A stretch of DNA of 64,000 bases. Source: Tissierellales bacterium. GTDB taxonomy: Bacteria > Bacillota > Clostridia > Tissierellales > VENL01. This document shows positions 46,343 through 54,576 of the stretch, one piece after another (positions within the stretch are counted from its first letter, which is position 1; the number at the start of each line of letters is the position of its first letter). Made by a program: the position numbers and the translations under genes. Location of the stretch: positions 1 through 64,000 of the forward strand of contig JANQLB010000035.1 in NCBI GenBank assembly GCA_028280805.1, given 5' to 3'. The notes under the pieces are model-generated. The model had not been told where the DNA came from. It did no database searches and saw only the letters and a program-made list of their open reading frames with translations.

Positions 46343-48418
46343 ATGGAAAAAAACAATGTAACAGAAAAAAAGGCAAGAAAAATTCTAGGATTTAGGATTA
46401 ATAGTATAAGCGTCAAGTTTGTATTGCCTATAACTATTGTAATATTTCTTTCAATTGTAGTTGTAGGAATCATTGGATATTTGATTCAAAGAGACAGTTT
46501 AATTAATATGATGTATCAAATAACAGAAACACAAGTAAACCAAATTAAAGGTTTAATTGACAATAGACAAAATACAATGCAGTTAAATAGAAATGTGATG
46601 AATAATTACTTAATAAGTATAACTAAAGGTGTTGCGAGATATATAGAAGAAATACCTGAGGATGAATTGAATTATAAACTAGATGAATTGGCAAAAGATA
46701 TTGGCGTTTTCGAAATTAACGTGTCTAATGAAAATGGAATACTCATGTGGAGTAATGTGGCTCAGTCTCAAGGATTTGATTTTAATTCATCAGAAGAATC
46801 AAGACAATTTATACAAGCCTTAAACAATAAAGATTTTGAATTAGCTCAGTCTCCAACACGTAAAGAAGGAGATAAAATTTTACTTCAGTACATAGGAGTT
46901 GCAAGACAAGATAAGCCAGGTATAGTTCAGATAGGCGTAAAATTAAATGAAGTACAAGAATTACTAAGACAGACTGACATGTTAACAGTATCAAAAACAG
47001 TTAAATTCGGTAAAGGCGGATATGTAACAATCTTAAATAACAATGGAATAATTATTAGCCATTCTGACGATAATCTTATAGGAACTGATTTAAAAACTTT
47101 AGAATGGGGTAAGAGAGTTGTTAATGAAGGAAAAGGTGGATTTACTTTTGACGAAAATGGCAAGAAAATGCTTATCTCATTTGATAGATATAATGATAAA
47201 TTAATAATTTGTTCAATTATCCCTACACAGGAATATTTAAAAAGTACAGGAGATTACATTATAAATGATGCCATATCATTTATTATATTATTGTTTATTG
47301 CAAAACTATTAATATTATTTATTGTAAACAAATACATAATTAAGAGAGTAAATAAGTTGTTAGCTATTAATAAGAAAGTTAGTCAAGGAAAGCTTTATGT
47401 TAAAATAAATGATAAAAATGATGATGAAATCGGGGAATTGTTTGATGGATATAATGAGATGACAAACAACTTGAAAAATATTGTTTTAAATATCACTAAG
47501 ACTTCAAATGATATAAACAAGGTTTCATCGGTATTAGCAGAATCATCAGAACAAGTATCATCAGCAGGTCAGCAGATAGCTAGTTCCATAAATGAAATAG
47601 CTAATGGAGCGAATAACCAAGTAGAGGAAATTCATAACGGTATAAACGAGTTAAGAAATTTAACCTCTAGCATTGATGATATAAATAATAGTGTTTATCA
47701 AATTAAGGAACAAGCAGATAATATAAGTAATCAAAATAAAGCAGGATTAAAAACTGTAGACGTATTAAAAACAAAATTTAATGAAAACAAGAGTGCTACA
47801 GCTAATGTTAATGAAAAGATTAATATATTATCAGAAAGATCTAGTCAGATTGAAAATATTACAGAATCTATTACCTCTATTGCATCTCAAACAAGTTTAC
47901 TTGCTTTAAATGCTTCAATTGAGGCAGCTAGAGCTGGTGAAGCAGGAAAAGGATTTGCTGTAGTAGCAGAAGAAATAAGGTCATTAGCAGAAGATTCTTC
48001 TAAGGCTGCAAATAATATTAATAATATAATAAATTTAATTAAACAAGAGGTAGCATCAGCGGTATTATCTATGAAAGAAGCTTCTGATGTTGTTATTCAG
48101 GTAGACGGTGAAATAGTTAATACTATTACAGTATTTAATATTCTTAAAGAATCTAATGATATTATAGTTAATCTAATTTCTAACTTAAATGAAATAGGTA
48201 GAAAGTTAAATGAAAATAAGGATATAGTTATTTCTTCTATGGATTCTATAGTATCAGTATCTGAAGAAACTGCTGCATCTACTGAACAAATTTCTGCAAC
48301 AACACAAGAACAAGCTGCAACTTATCAAGAGATTCATTCAACGGCAGCACAATTAAAGTTAATATCCGATGAATTAACAAGCCTGATTACAGTATTTGAA
48401 ACAGATAAAAAAAATTAG
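46343..48418 (+). CDS. Methyl-accepting chemotaxis protein with Cache domain
   Basis: A 691-residue receptor. TM1 is at about residues 25-47, a large extracellular Cache-like sensor at 50-305, TM2 at about 310-332, HAMP at 335-385 and the signalling domain with the hairpin tip near residue 535 ([20 protein letters not shown]). No CheW- or flagella-related gene is near. The C-terminal pentapeptide that tethers CheR is absent. Confidence 0.93.
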   Translation: MEKNNVTEKKARKILGFRINSISVKFVLPITIVIFLSIVVVGIIGYLIQRDSLINMMYQITETQVNQIKGLIDNRQNTMQLNRNVMNNYLISITKGVARYIEEIPEDELNYKLDELAKDIGVFEINVSNENGILMWSNVAQSQGFDFNSSEESRQFIQALNNKDFELAQSPTRKEGDKILLQYIGVARQDKPGIVQIGVKLNEVQELLRQTDMLTVSKTVKFGKGGYVTILNNNGIIISHSDDNLIGTDLKTLEWGKRVVNEGKGGFTFDENGKKMLISFDRYNDKLIICSIIPTQEYLKSTGDYIINDAISFIILLFIAKLLILFIVNKYIIKRVNKLLAINKKVSQGKLYVKINDKNDDEIGELFDGYNEMTNNLKNIVLNITKTSNDINKVSSVLAESSEQVSSAGQQIASSINEIANGANNQVEEIHNGINELRNLTSSIDDINNSVYQIKEQADNISNQNKAGLKTVDVLKTKFNENKSATANVNEKINILSERSSQIENITESITSIASQTSLLALNASIEAARAGEAGKGFAVVAEEIRSLAEDSSKAANNINNIINLIKQEVASAVLSMKEASDVVIQVDGEIVNTITVFNILKESNDIIVNLISNLNEIGRKLNENKDIVISSMDSIVSVSEETAASTEQISATTQEQAATYQEIHSTAAQLKLISDELTSLITVFETDKKN

Positions 48419-48421
48419 TCC

Positions 48422-48462
48422 AAAAACAAAGATAGGTGACAATTCACCTATCTTTGTTTTTA
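48422..48462. terminator. Bidirectional terminator between MCP and SASP
   Basis: A perfect 18-bp stem (AAAAACAAAGATAGGTGA and its complement) with a 4-base loop and T runs on both strands. Confidence 0.9.
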
Positions 48463-48476
48463 TGTTAGTTTTTCTA

Positions 48477-48707
48477 TTATCTCGTTGTTCCAGTAGTACC
48501 GCTCATATTTCTTTGTGCTTGTTCAACTAACCTTTTAGTCATGTAACCTCCTACATAACCGTTTTGTCTAGCAGTTAATGTTCCTTTATCCATTGTTTGA
48601 TAATTAGTCATTCCTAATTCGCTTGCTATTTCATATTTCATTTGATTTAATGCTTGACGAGCTTCAGGAACTACAACTCTGTTTCTTCCAGTATCATTAT
48701 TAGCCAC
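48477..48707 (-). CDS. Alpha/beta-type small acid-soluble spore protein
   Basis: A 76-residue SASP that coats spore DNA. It has both family blocks: YEIASELGM, which holds the GPR protease site (Glu-Ile-Ala), and GYVGGYMTKRLVEQAQ. Monocistronic, starts ATG after GGAGG on the minus strand. Proves that the genome is from a spore former. Confidence 0.95.
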   Translation of the reverse strand: MANNDTGRNRVVVPEARQALNQMKYEIASELGMTNYQTMDKGTLTARQNGYVGGYMTKRLVEQAQRNMSGTTGTTR

Positions 48708-48751
48708 GTTATATTCCTCCTTTCAAAGTTGTTTATTTAATGTTTCATTAG

Positions 48752-48780
48752 TATTATGTGTAAAAATTATATAAGTAAAC
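48752..48780 (-). promoter_or_regulatory. Candidate SigG promoter of the SASP gene
   Basis: On the minus strand GTTTA (48776-48780) and CATAATA (48752-48758) are 17 bases apart, close to the SigG consensus GHATR and CATHHTA. SASP genes are forespore SigG targets. Confidence 0.45.
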
Positions 48781-48858
48781 AATGTAATTTTTTGTACAAT
48801 TAGTTTACCATTCTAAAAAAACGATAAAATTCATAAAATGGATATAATTTCAAAATAG

Positions 48859-49410
48859 TTAAAAAATAATCATTTTCAAACCAAAAAGAATTAATATTAA
48901 ACCTCCAAGTATTTCAGCATATTCTTTTACAAAATCAATCCTTCTAATATGCTTACCTATAACAAAAGATAGTGCAGTTAAAAAACAGGTTATTGCTCCA
49001 ACAATAACAGCATTTTTAAATAACACTTTGGTAAGGTGAAAAATATTAAAATAAGAAAAACCTACTACCAGTGCGTCAATACTTACGCATACCCCAAGCA
49101 TAATTATTACATACATCTGAATTTTAGGCATACGCTGGTTATCAGAAAGACCTTCCTTAAACATTAACAGTCCTACTAAAAGAATAATAATACCACCAAT
49201 AATATTTGGTATCATAAAAATGTATGTATTAAAGAGATTACCTGCTATACCACCGATAAATACAAAAAGGTATTGAAAAAAACCAAAAGATAAAACGCAA
49301 AAAAATGCTATTTTTTTTGTAATTCTTTTATCTAGGGCTAAGGAAAGTCCTACTCCAAAGGCATCTAGACCTAAAGCTACAGCTATAGCACCTACTCCAA
49401 ATATACTCAA
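48859..49410 (-). CDS. mntP: Manganese efflux pump MntP family
   Basis: A 183-residue membrane protein with six helices and the repeated Asp motifs AVALGLDAFGVGLSLA (TM1) and VSIDALVVGFSYF (TM4), typical of MntP/YtaF. It starts TTG after GGAGG. It lies back to back with the riboswitch-controlled gene cluster below. YtaF relatives share this layout, so the substrate is not certain. Confidence 0.8.
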   Translation of the reverse strand: MSIFGVGAIAVALGLDAFGVGLSLALDKRITKKIAFFCVLSFGFFQYLFVFIGGIAGNLFNTYIFMIPNIIGGIIILLVGLLMFKEGLSDNQRMPKIQMYVIIMLGVCVSIDALVVGFSYFNIFHLTKVLFKNAVIVGAITCFLTALSFVIGKHIRRIDFVKEYAEILGGLILILFGLKMIIF

Positions 49411-49535
49411 TTATTTAAACCTCCCTACAGCTAGGATGATAAATGTTTTTAGTATTTAAATAAATTTATTATTATTGTGTTTATAAACATATATTCTATT
49501 AATATTATTTTTAATACTTTAATTATTAATAAAAC

Positions 49536-49564
49536 TTGAAAAAATAATAGTAAAATATTATAAT
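49536..49564 (+). promoter_or_regulatory. Promoter of the manganese riboswitch transcript
   Basis: TTGAAA (49536-49541) and consensus TATAAT (49559-49564), 17 bases apart. The start site would be near 49571, 25 bases before the aptamer. Confidence 0.75.
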
Positions 49565-49595
49565 AGAATATGTTATAGTAATTAAGATTTTCCAT

Positions 49596-49718
49596 GAATA
49601 AGGGGGAGTAGCAGGCGTTTTTACGCTTAATTAGTCGTCATCACGGTTATATACCCGGCTGATTATGAAATGCAAGACCTTTATTTAAACATTTTAAATG
49701 TTTAAATAAAGGTTTTTT
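49596..49718 (+). ncRNA. yybP-ykoY (Mn2+) riboswitch with terminator
   Basis: The conserved ends of the aptamer are both present: GGGGGAGTAGC at 49602-49612 and GCAAGACCTTTA near 49672-49683. P1 pairs AATAAGGG with CCTTTATT; P2 is GGCG/CGCT; P3 pairs AATTAGTCG with CGGCTGATT (two G-U) and carries the loop motif CGTCATCACGG. The 3' strand of P1 is also the 5' arm of a terminator (CCTTTATTTAAACATTT and its complement, then six T). Ligand binding would block the terminator: an ON switch. Confidence 0.9.
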
Positions 49719-49816
49719 ATTTATTATTTTATATTAATATGTGTGGCATAATAAAATAATTATCTTTTTACTATAATACATAACTGCCGCACTAATAATT
49801 ATGAGGAGGAATCAAA

Positions 49817-50947
49817 TTGACAGATTTATTATTAGGCTTTGAAGCTTTAATTGCTGAACCTAAGCAGATTGCTATGTATTTTATTGGAGGTTTTTTGATT
49901 TATTTAGCTATTAAAAAAGGGTATGAACCTATGCTTTTACTGCCAATAGGGTTTGGAGCAATTTTATCAAACATACCAGTTATCCCCGGTATACCTGATA
50001 TAGCTGGACCTGATGGGGTATTGGGAATTATTAAAGAAGCAGGAATTATGAATGAGCTTTTTCCGGCTCTAATTTTTATAGCTATTGGAGCTATGATTGA
50101 CTTTGAACCTCTCCTTAAGATGCCATCAATGCTGTTTTTTGGTGCAGCAGCACAGTTTGGTATATTTATGACTTTAATATTTGCTTTACTCTTAGGATTT
50201 GATATATTTGATGCAGCGTCTATAGGTATAATAGGAGCTGCTGATGGTCCTACTGCAATATTTGTAGCCAGTAGGTTTGCATCAGAAGGATTACTTGGTC
50301 CTATTACTGTCACAGCATACTCATATATGTCTTTAGTGCCAATTATCCAGCCTATGGTTATTAAAAGAATCACAACAAAAAAAGAAAGAAAAATCAGAAT
50401 GGAATACAAGGAAAGAAAAATTTCTAGGACTGTAAAAATACTATTTCCTATATTAGTTACTATTATAGCCGGTATAATTGCTCCAGTGAGCGTAACTTTA
50501 ATTGGATTATTGATGTTCGGAAATCTTATTCGAGTATCTGGAGTTGTAGATAGGCTATCAAAATCAGCACAAAATGAACTGGCGAATTTAGTTACATTAC
50601 TATTAGGAATTGCAATAGGCTCTACAATGGGAGCTGAGGAGTTTATAACATGGAATACAGCAAAAATTATGGGATTAGGATTGTTTGCCTTTATATTTGA
50701 CACTGCTGGAGGAGTATTATTTGCTAAATTCTTAAACCTGTTTGTTAAAAGGAAGTACAATCCAATGGTAGGTGCTGCAGGTATATCGGCATTTCCTATG
50801 TCTTCAAGGGTAATTCAGAAATTAGCTAAGGAAGAAGATCCAACAAACTTTATTTTGATGCAGGCAGTAAGTGCTAATGTAGCAGGTCAGATTGGATCAA
50901 TAATAGCTGGTAGTGTCATAATATCAATGTTAGCTAGAATTAACTAG
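49817..50947 (+). CDS. Na+-pumping decarboxylase beta-family membrane protein
   Basis: A 376-residue membrane protein with about ten helices and the key motifs of OadB/GcdB/MmdB: GAADGPTAIFVASRF (the Asp is on the Na+ path) and SANVAGQIGS near the C-terminus. The start is TTG after GAGGAGG. It is controlled by an Mn2+-type riboswitch and followed by a very short gamma-like gene and mntR. There is no alpha subunit, biotin carrier or CoA-transferase in the window, so an ordinary decarboxylase role is doubtful; cation export is my inference. Confidence 0.85.
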   Translation: MTDLLLGFEALIAEPKQIAMYFIGGFLIYLAIKKGYEPMLLLPIGFGAILSNIPVIPGIPDIAGPDGVLGIIKEAGIMNELFPALIFIAIGAMIDFEPLLKMPSMLFFGAAAQFGIFMTLIFALLLGFDIFDAASIGIIGAADGPTAIFVASRFASEGLLGPITVTAYSYMSLVPIIQPMVIKRITTKKERKIRMEYKERKISRTVKILFPILVTIIAGIIAPVSVTLIGLLMFGNLIRVSGVVDRLSKSAQNELANLVTLLLGIAIGSTMGAEEFITWNTAKIMGLGLFAFIFDTAGGVLFAKFLNLFVKRKYNPMVGAAGISAFPMSSRVIQKLAKEEDPTNFILMQAVSANVAGQIGSIIAGSVIISMLARIN

Positions 50948-50960
50948 AGGAGGTATAAGT

Positions 50961-51083
50961 ATGGAATATCTAGTTGAAGGTTTGTTTATGGGTTTACAAG
51001 GTATGGGGACAACATTTCTTATACTAATAATATTTTATTTTTTAATAAAGTTATTATCTAAGCTTTTCGCTCACAGTGATTAA
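50961..51083 (+). CDS. Minimal OadG-like gamma subunit
   Basis: A 40-residue protein with one membrane helix and the GLxxMGTTFLILIIFYFLIKLL pattern of OadG-type gamma subunits. Normal gamma subunits are about 80-120 residues; the soluble tail that binds the alpha subunit is missing. AGGAGG precedes the ATG, 13 bases after the beta stop. Too short for most gene finders. Confidence 0.75.
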   Translation: MEYLVEGLFMGLQGMGTTFLILIIFYFLIKLLSKLFAHSD

Positions 51084-51205
51084 CATATAGTCATCTAAGT
51101 CTTAATTTTACTTTATTCAAGAAAAAATATATACGAAAAATTACTTTAAGTATTTAAATTTACTAATTGACTTGTAAATATCTTTATAATTAAAAATAAA
51201 CAGCT

Positions 51206-51242
51206 AAGGACTGTTGAAAATAGTTTTTGACAGTCCTTTTAT
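51206..51242 (+). terminator. Terminator after the beta/gamma genes
   Basis: Stem AAGGACTGTTG / CGACAGTCCTT-like (imperfect inside), with TTTT at the end. It separates the pair from mntR. Confidence 0.75.
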
Positions 51243-51320
51243 TTATAGAATTATTTGATAAATAAATTAATATATATAAATATGTGATTTATTATAATAC
51301 TCATAAAAGGATTGATATTT

Positions 51321-51764
51321 TTGTTATCACCAAGTTTAGAGGACTATTTAGAAGAATTATATAGAACTTTACTAAAAAAAAGTCACATAAGAATTAAGGA
51401 TATTGCTGACTGTTTAAGTGTATCCATGCCGTCGGTAGTTAAAGGGCTAAGAAGACTTGATAGACTAGGTTATATAGATTACAAGCCATATCAGAAAATT
51501 ATCCTCTTAGATAAAGGTAAAAAAAAGGGAAGGTTTTTAGTTGAGAGAAATAAAATACTAAGAGATTTTGTTAAAATAATAGGATCGGAATGTGACATTA
51601 AGGCTGAAGCAGAGGCTATGGAGCATTATCTGTCAAAACCTTCAATAAAGGCTATTGAAAAGCTTACAAGGTTTTTACAAGAAAATCATGAGATATTATC
51701 TAAACTACAGAGTTTTAAATATGTTAGTATTCTTCACAACGAATTAGAGGATATAGAATATTAA
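51321..51764 (+). CDS. mntR: MntR-type DtxR-family regulator
   Basis: A 147-residue repressor with an N-terminal winged helix (SPSLEDYLEELYRTL; SVSMPSVVKGLRRLDRLGYI) and a dimerisation domain. Compared with B. subtilis MntR as I remember it, metal ligands Asp8, Glu11, Glu99, Glu102 and His103 have partners (LEDYLEE; EAEAMEH), but His77 appears to be Asn (LVERNKILRDF). I choose TTG 51321, since AAAAGGA is then well spaced. Placement beside Mn genes supports the call. Confidence 0.82.
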   Translation: MLSPSLEDYLEELYRTLLKKSHIRIKDIADCLSVSMPSVVKGLRRLDRLGYIDYKPYQKIILLDKGKKKGRFLVERNKILRDFVKIIGSECDIKAEAEAMEHYLSKPSIKAIEKLTRFLQENHEILSKLQSFKYVSILHNELEDIEY

Positions 51765-51803
51765 AGCTGAAATTTAGGACTTAAGTCTGAATTTCAGCTT
51801 TAA
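51763..51803 (+). terminator. Terminator after mntR
   Basis: Stem AAAGCTGAAATT / AATTTCAGCTTT with an inner palindrome GACTTAAGTC. The remaining 280 bases to the next gene hold a TTGACA at 51906 without a clear -10. Confidence 0.75.
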
Positions 51804-52081
51804 TTATTTAGTTTACGATAATCCTACTAAAGTTGCATTAGTATTTACTAAAATATGGAGGAAGTTCTAATTTAAATGAAGAAGAAACTCCTTTAAGTAT
51901 TGTTTTTGACAACACTTTTCATACCAATAATTTACTAAAACACTAATTAAAACTAATTTCAAATCCAATCTTCTACTATTTGAAATATATCAAAGAAAAA
52001 AAGAGGAATATAAAGATTAATAACGAAAATTTAATTAAAAGTTTAAAACATCTACATCTGATATACTGGAGGGAGTATCTT

Positions 52082-52816
52082 ATGAAGAAAAGTTTTTTTA
52101 GCTTTATTCTTGGATTTATGTTAGGAATTATGATTTTAGGCACTATAACTGTATATGCTGTTGATTCATCTATGATTGAGGTTTATTATAATATTAAGGA
52201 CATAGTTATTAACAAAGTATCTAAGATGCCAAAGGATGATAAACCTTTTGTTTACGACAAGACAACATATGTGCCTTTGAGATTTATTGCGGAAGAGCTT
52301 GGATACCATGTAGATTGGGACTATGAAACTGGTTCAGTTTTAATAGGTGAAGTTGAAGATCCAAAGAGCTATTATCCGGGTGAAAAGCCTAATGGAATAG
52401 ACTATATGAACTATCAAGAAGGACATTCGTTTCATAGCTTTAGATATGGATACAATACTAGTATAAAAACGGATAATGTTGGAAAAGAATTTGACTCATA
52501 CATATTACTTTATATTGATGATATAGCAAATATAGATGATGCTTGGAATTATATAGAATTTCCTCTGAATAATAAGTTTAAATCTTTTAAAGCAAATTTA
52601 GGAATGACTAGTGAGTATCAAAATACTAAAGATATAGTCAGATTAGAGATATATGCAGATGAAGTTTTAATATATGAGAGTTCAGTTAAGGCAGGAGATA
52701 TGCCCACAAAGATAACTGTAGATATATCTGAAAAAGAGAAGATAGGATTTAAGATGATAACTACAGGAAAAAATGATTCGCAGATTGGATTATTTGATGC
52801 ACATTTCCTAAAATAG
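52082..52816 (+). CDS. Secreted protein with stalk (copper amine oxidase N-like) domain
   Basis: A 244-residue protein with a signal peptide (about residues 1-25, ending VYA-VD). Residues about 28-90 show the stalk-domain pattern FVYDKTTYVPLRFIAEELGY-HVDWD. Residues about 120-244 look like a beta-sandwich of the NPCBM or carbohydrate-binding type. Both are seen in cell-surface proteins of Clostridia. GGAGGG precedes the ATG; the frame is open upstream but has no start signal. Confidence 0.75.
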   Translation: MKKSFFSFILGFMLGIMILGTITVYAVDSSMIEVYYNIKDIVINKVSKMPKDDKPFVYDKTTYVPLRFIAEELGYHVDWDYETGSVLIGEVEDPKSYYPGEKPNGIDYMNYQEGHSFHSFRYGYNTSIKTDNVGKEFDSYILLYIDDIANIDDAWNYIEFPLNNKFKSFKANLGMTSEYQNTKDIVRLEIYADEVLIYESSVKAGDMPTKITVDISEKEKIGFKMITTGKNDSQIGLFDAHFLK

Positions 52817-52885
52817 AATTAGATTTTACAATTACAGTAAATAAACCTTATTAAAATAACATACTTCTAGTTCCAATGGCCAGTA

Positions 52886-52940
52886 ATTACACTATAAGAA
52901 TCCTTATTGTATTGAAAGGATAACTTATAGTGTAATTTTA
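52886..52940. terminator. Large bidirectional hairpin
   Basis: Perfect 14-bp arms AATTACACTATAAG / CTTATAGTGTAATT with inner pairing ATCCTT/AAGGAT. It lies between converging genes and is more elaborate than a simple terminator. Confidence 0.6.
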
Positions 52941-52979
52941 AAATGACATAAATACTAGGCATATTAATCTATAGTCTTT

Positions 52980-53552
52980 TTAATAATGCTTTTTTCTCTC
53001 CTGATATTCTTCTACTATACGTAATGTTTCTCCAAATCTTTGGAAATGAACGACTTCACGTTCTCTTAAGAATTTTAACGCATCAGTTACACCGGGGTCA
53101 TCACTAAGTTTAATTAAGTTTTCATAAGTAGATCTTGCTTTTTGTTCAGCGGCCATATCCTCGTATAGATTAGCTATAGGGTCATCTTTAGATTGTATAA
53201 ATGTTGCAGTCCAAGGTACTCCGGCAGCATTTTGCGGGAATAAAGCCTTTCCTCTATTTGCATAATTGGCTTCAAAAGGTGTTCCTTTTATTTGTTCAAC
53301 TGTTGCATCTTTTACCAGCTTATATACAATAGTACCTATTATCTCCCAATGTGCAAGTTCTTCTGTGCCTATATCTGTCAAAATACCCTTAGCTTCACCG
53401 GTAGGCATTGACCATCTTTGAGTCAAATACCTTACTCCGGCAGACAATTCTCCATCAGCACCTCCAAATTGTTCAAGAATCATTTGTGCTAAACTAGGAT
53501 TGCATGAATATACTTTTACTGGATATTGTAATTTTTTTTCATAAATCCACAT
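52980..53552 (-). CDS. cotJC: Spore coat manganese catalase CotJC
   Basis: A 190-residue dimanganese catalase-like protein. The metal-binding Glu/His are in LTDIGTEELAHWEII and REVVHFQRFGE. It forms part of the inner coat of spores with CotJA and CotJB. It follows cotJB by 13 bases and ends the operon. A manganese enzyme near the Mn gene group may be coincidence. Confidence 0.92.
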   Translation of the reverse strand: MWIYEKKLQYPVKVYSCNPSLAQMILEQFGGADGELSAGVRYLTQRWSMPTGEAKGILTDIGTEELAHWEIIGTIVYKLVKDATVEQIKGTPFEANYANRGKALFPQNAAGVPWTATFIQSKDDPIANLYEDMAAEQKARSTYENLIKLSDDPGVTDALKFLREREVVHFQRFGETLRIVEEYQERKKHY

Positions 53553-53565
53553 AATTTAACCTCCT

Positions 53566-53829
53566 TTAGTCGCATCCAGAGTAATCTATTTCCCAAGGCC
53601 AAGGTTCATCTATATATTTCCAAGGGAATTGACTCATTCCTGTATATTTTAATGGGCCGTATTTACTATTATACAAAAACTCAAGCTCTTGGTACTGGCC
53701 AGCTAGAGTATTGTGAAGTCTTAATGCTCTTTCATCTTTAGGGTGAGTATCCAAGTAGAGATTAGTTTCAACTAAACTAAATCCGATTTCCATAATATCT
53801 TCTAATAGTTGTAGCTGCTTATCATCCAT
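53566..53829 (-). CDS. cotJB: Spore coat protein CotJB
   Basis: An 87-residue protein of the CotJB family. It has the helix LLEDIMEIGFSLVETNLYLDTHP and ends in the aromatic PWPWEIDYSGCD. Needed with CotJA for coat deposition of CotJC. The start is ATG after GGAGGTG. Confidence 0.92.
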   Translation of the reverse strand: MDDKQLQLLEDIMEIGFSLVETNLYLDTHPKDERALRLHNTLAGQYQELEFLYNSKYGPLKYTGMSQFPWKYIDEPWPWEIDYSGCD

Positions 53830-53846
53830 TTTGTGACACCTCCGAT

Positions 53847-54011
53847 TTATTTTTTTATTTCTCTTTCTTCTACATAAGGCATATATAACTCTGGAAATAA
53901 TGTTCCTTTACATAGAGCTTCTCTAGGTGTATAAACTTTGTTCATTATCTGAAAAGGTACATATGCACGAGCTAGTTGGAAATTATCAGGCATGTATTTT
54001 ATATTATCCAC
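53847..54011 (-). CDS. cotJA: Spore coat protein CotJA
   Basis: A 54-residue protein starting GTG after AGGAGG on the minus strand. It reads DNFQLARAYVPFQIMN and then VYTPREALCKGTLFPEL, typical of CotJA. It lies 17 bases upstream of cotJB, so cotJABC form one operon. Many tracks miss it because of its length. Confidence 0.9.
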   Translation of the reverse strand: MDNIKYMPDNFQLARAYVPFQIMNKVYTPREALCKGTLFPELYMPYVEEREIKK

Positions 54012-54184
54012 TTTAAAACCTCCTAAAAATATAATTCTGCACTAATATATTACTCATTACACTAATTAAGTGTGAATAAGAATAATATTTTTATGGAATG
54101 TATTGAAAAATCATTATAAATATACAAGAAATAATATAATCAAACACTAATTATATTAATAGATAATTATAACTAGATTTAAAT

Positions 54185-54212
54185 AAAAAAACACCTTAAT
54201 CAAGGTGTTTTA
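54185..54212 (-). terminator. Terminator of the DUF1576 operon
   Basis: Stem AACACCTT / AAGGTGTT with an AATC loop; on the minus strand it is followed by seven T. Confidence 0.85.
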
Positions 54213-54225
54213 GTCTACTTCAATA

Positions 54226-54570
54226 TTACTGTTTATTTCTATATAATGTAATAGTCAAAGCTGTATCTTCAAATTCTACTTCTGCTTTATCAACCATCAT
54301 TCCTACTAATGACAGTTCAGTATCGTGATCATTTTCACCAGCTAATTCCCAATAATGTTCTTCAATTTCAGTTTGTCTTGGCATATTGAGAAGATCTTTT
54401 AAAAGCTTTACCCTTTTATTATCACAATCAATATTATCGGTGTGAATTTTAATTTTAAAGAAAGTTTCATTATTTTCAACAGATATATTCATGTTATTTG
54501 TACCATGTTTAAAGCAAAATGTAACTAGTTCATCAAGAATTTTAGAAATTTTCTTAATCTCATGTTTCAT
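54226..54570 (-). CDS. Unknown soluble protein paired with DUF1576
   Basis: A 114-residue acidic protein. An N-terminal helix (KKISKILDELVTFCFKHGTN) is followed by strands NISVENNETFFKIKIH, a layout reminiscent of the start of GHKL ATPases but without ATP-binding motifs. I cannot name it. It starts 6 bases after the DUF1576 gene, so the two are cotranscribed and may act together. Confidence 0.65.
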   Translation of the reverse strand: MKHEIKKISKILDELVTFCFKHGTNNMNISVENNETFFKIKIHTDNIDCDNKRVKLLKDLLNMPRQTEIEEHYWELAGENDHDTELSLVGMMVDKAEVEFEDTALTITLYRNKQ

Positions 54571-54576
54571 TTTATA

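Noticed and set aside
49900-50760. Long minus-strand open frame (286 codons) opposite the beta-family pump gene
   Set aside because: The plus strand has clear family motifs, start and binding site. The antisense frame has low-complexity Ile/Pro/Asn content, as expected from the complement of a membrane gene.
52980-53552. Functional link of CotJC (manganese catalase) to the manganese island
   Set aside because: It belongs to the standard cotJABC sporulation operon on the opposite strand, so proximity alone is not evidence.
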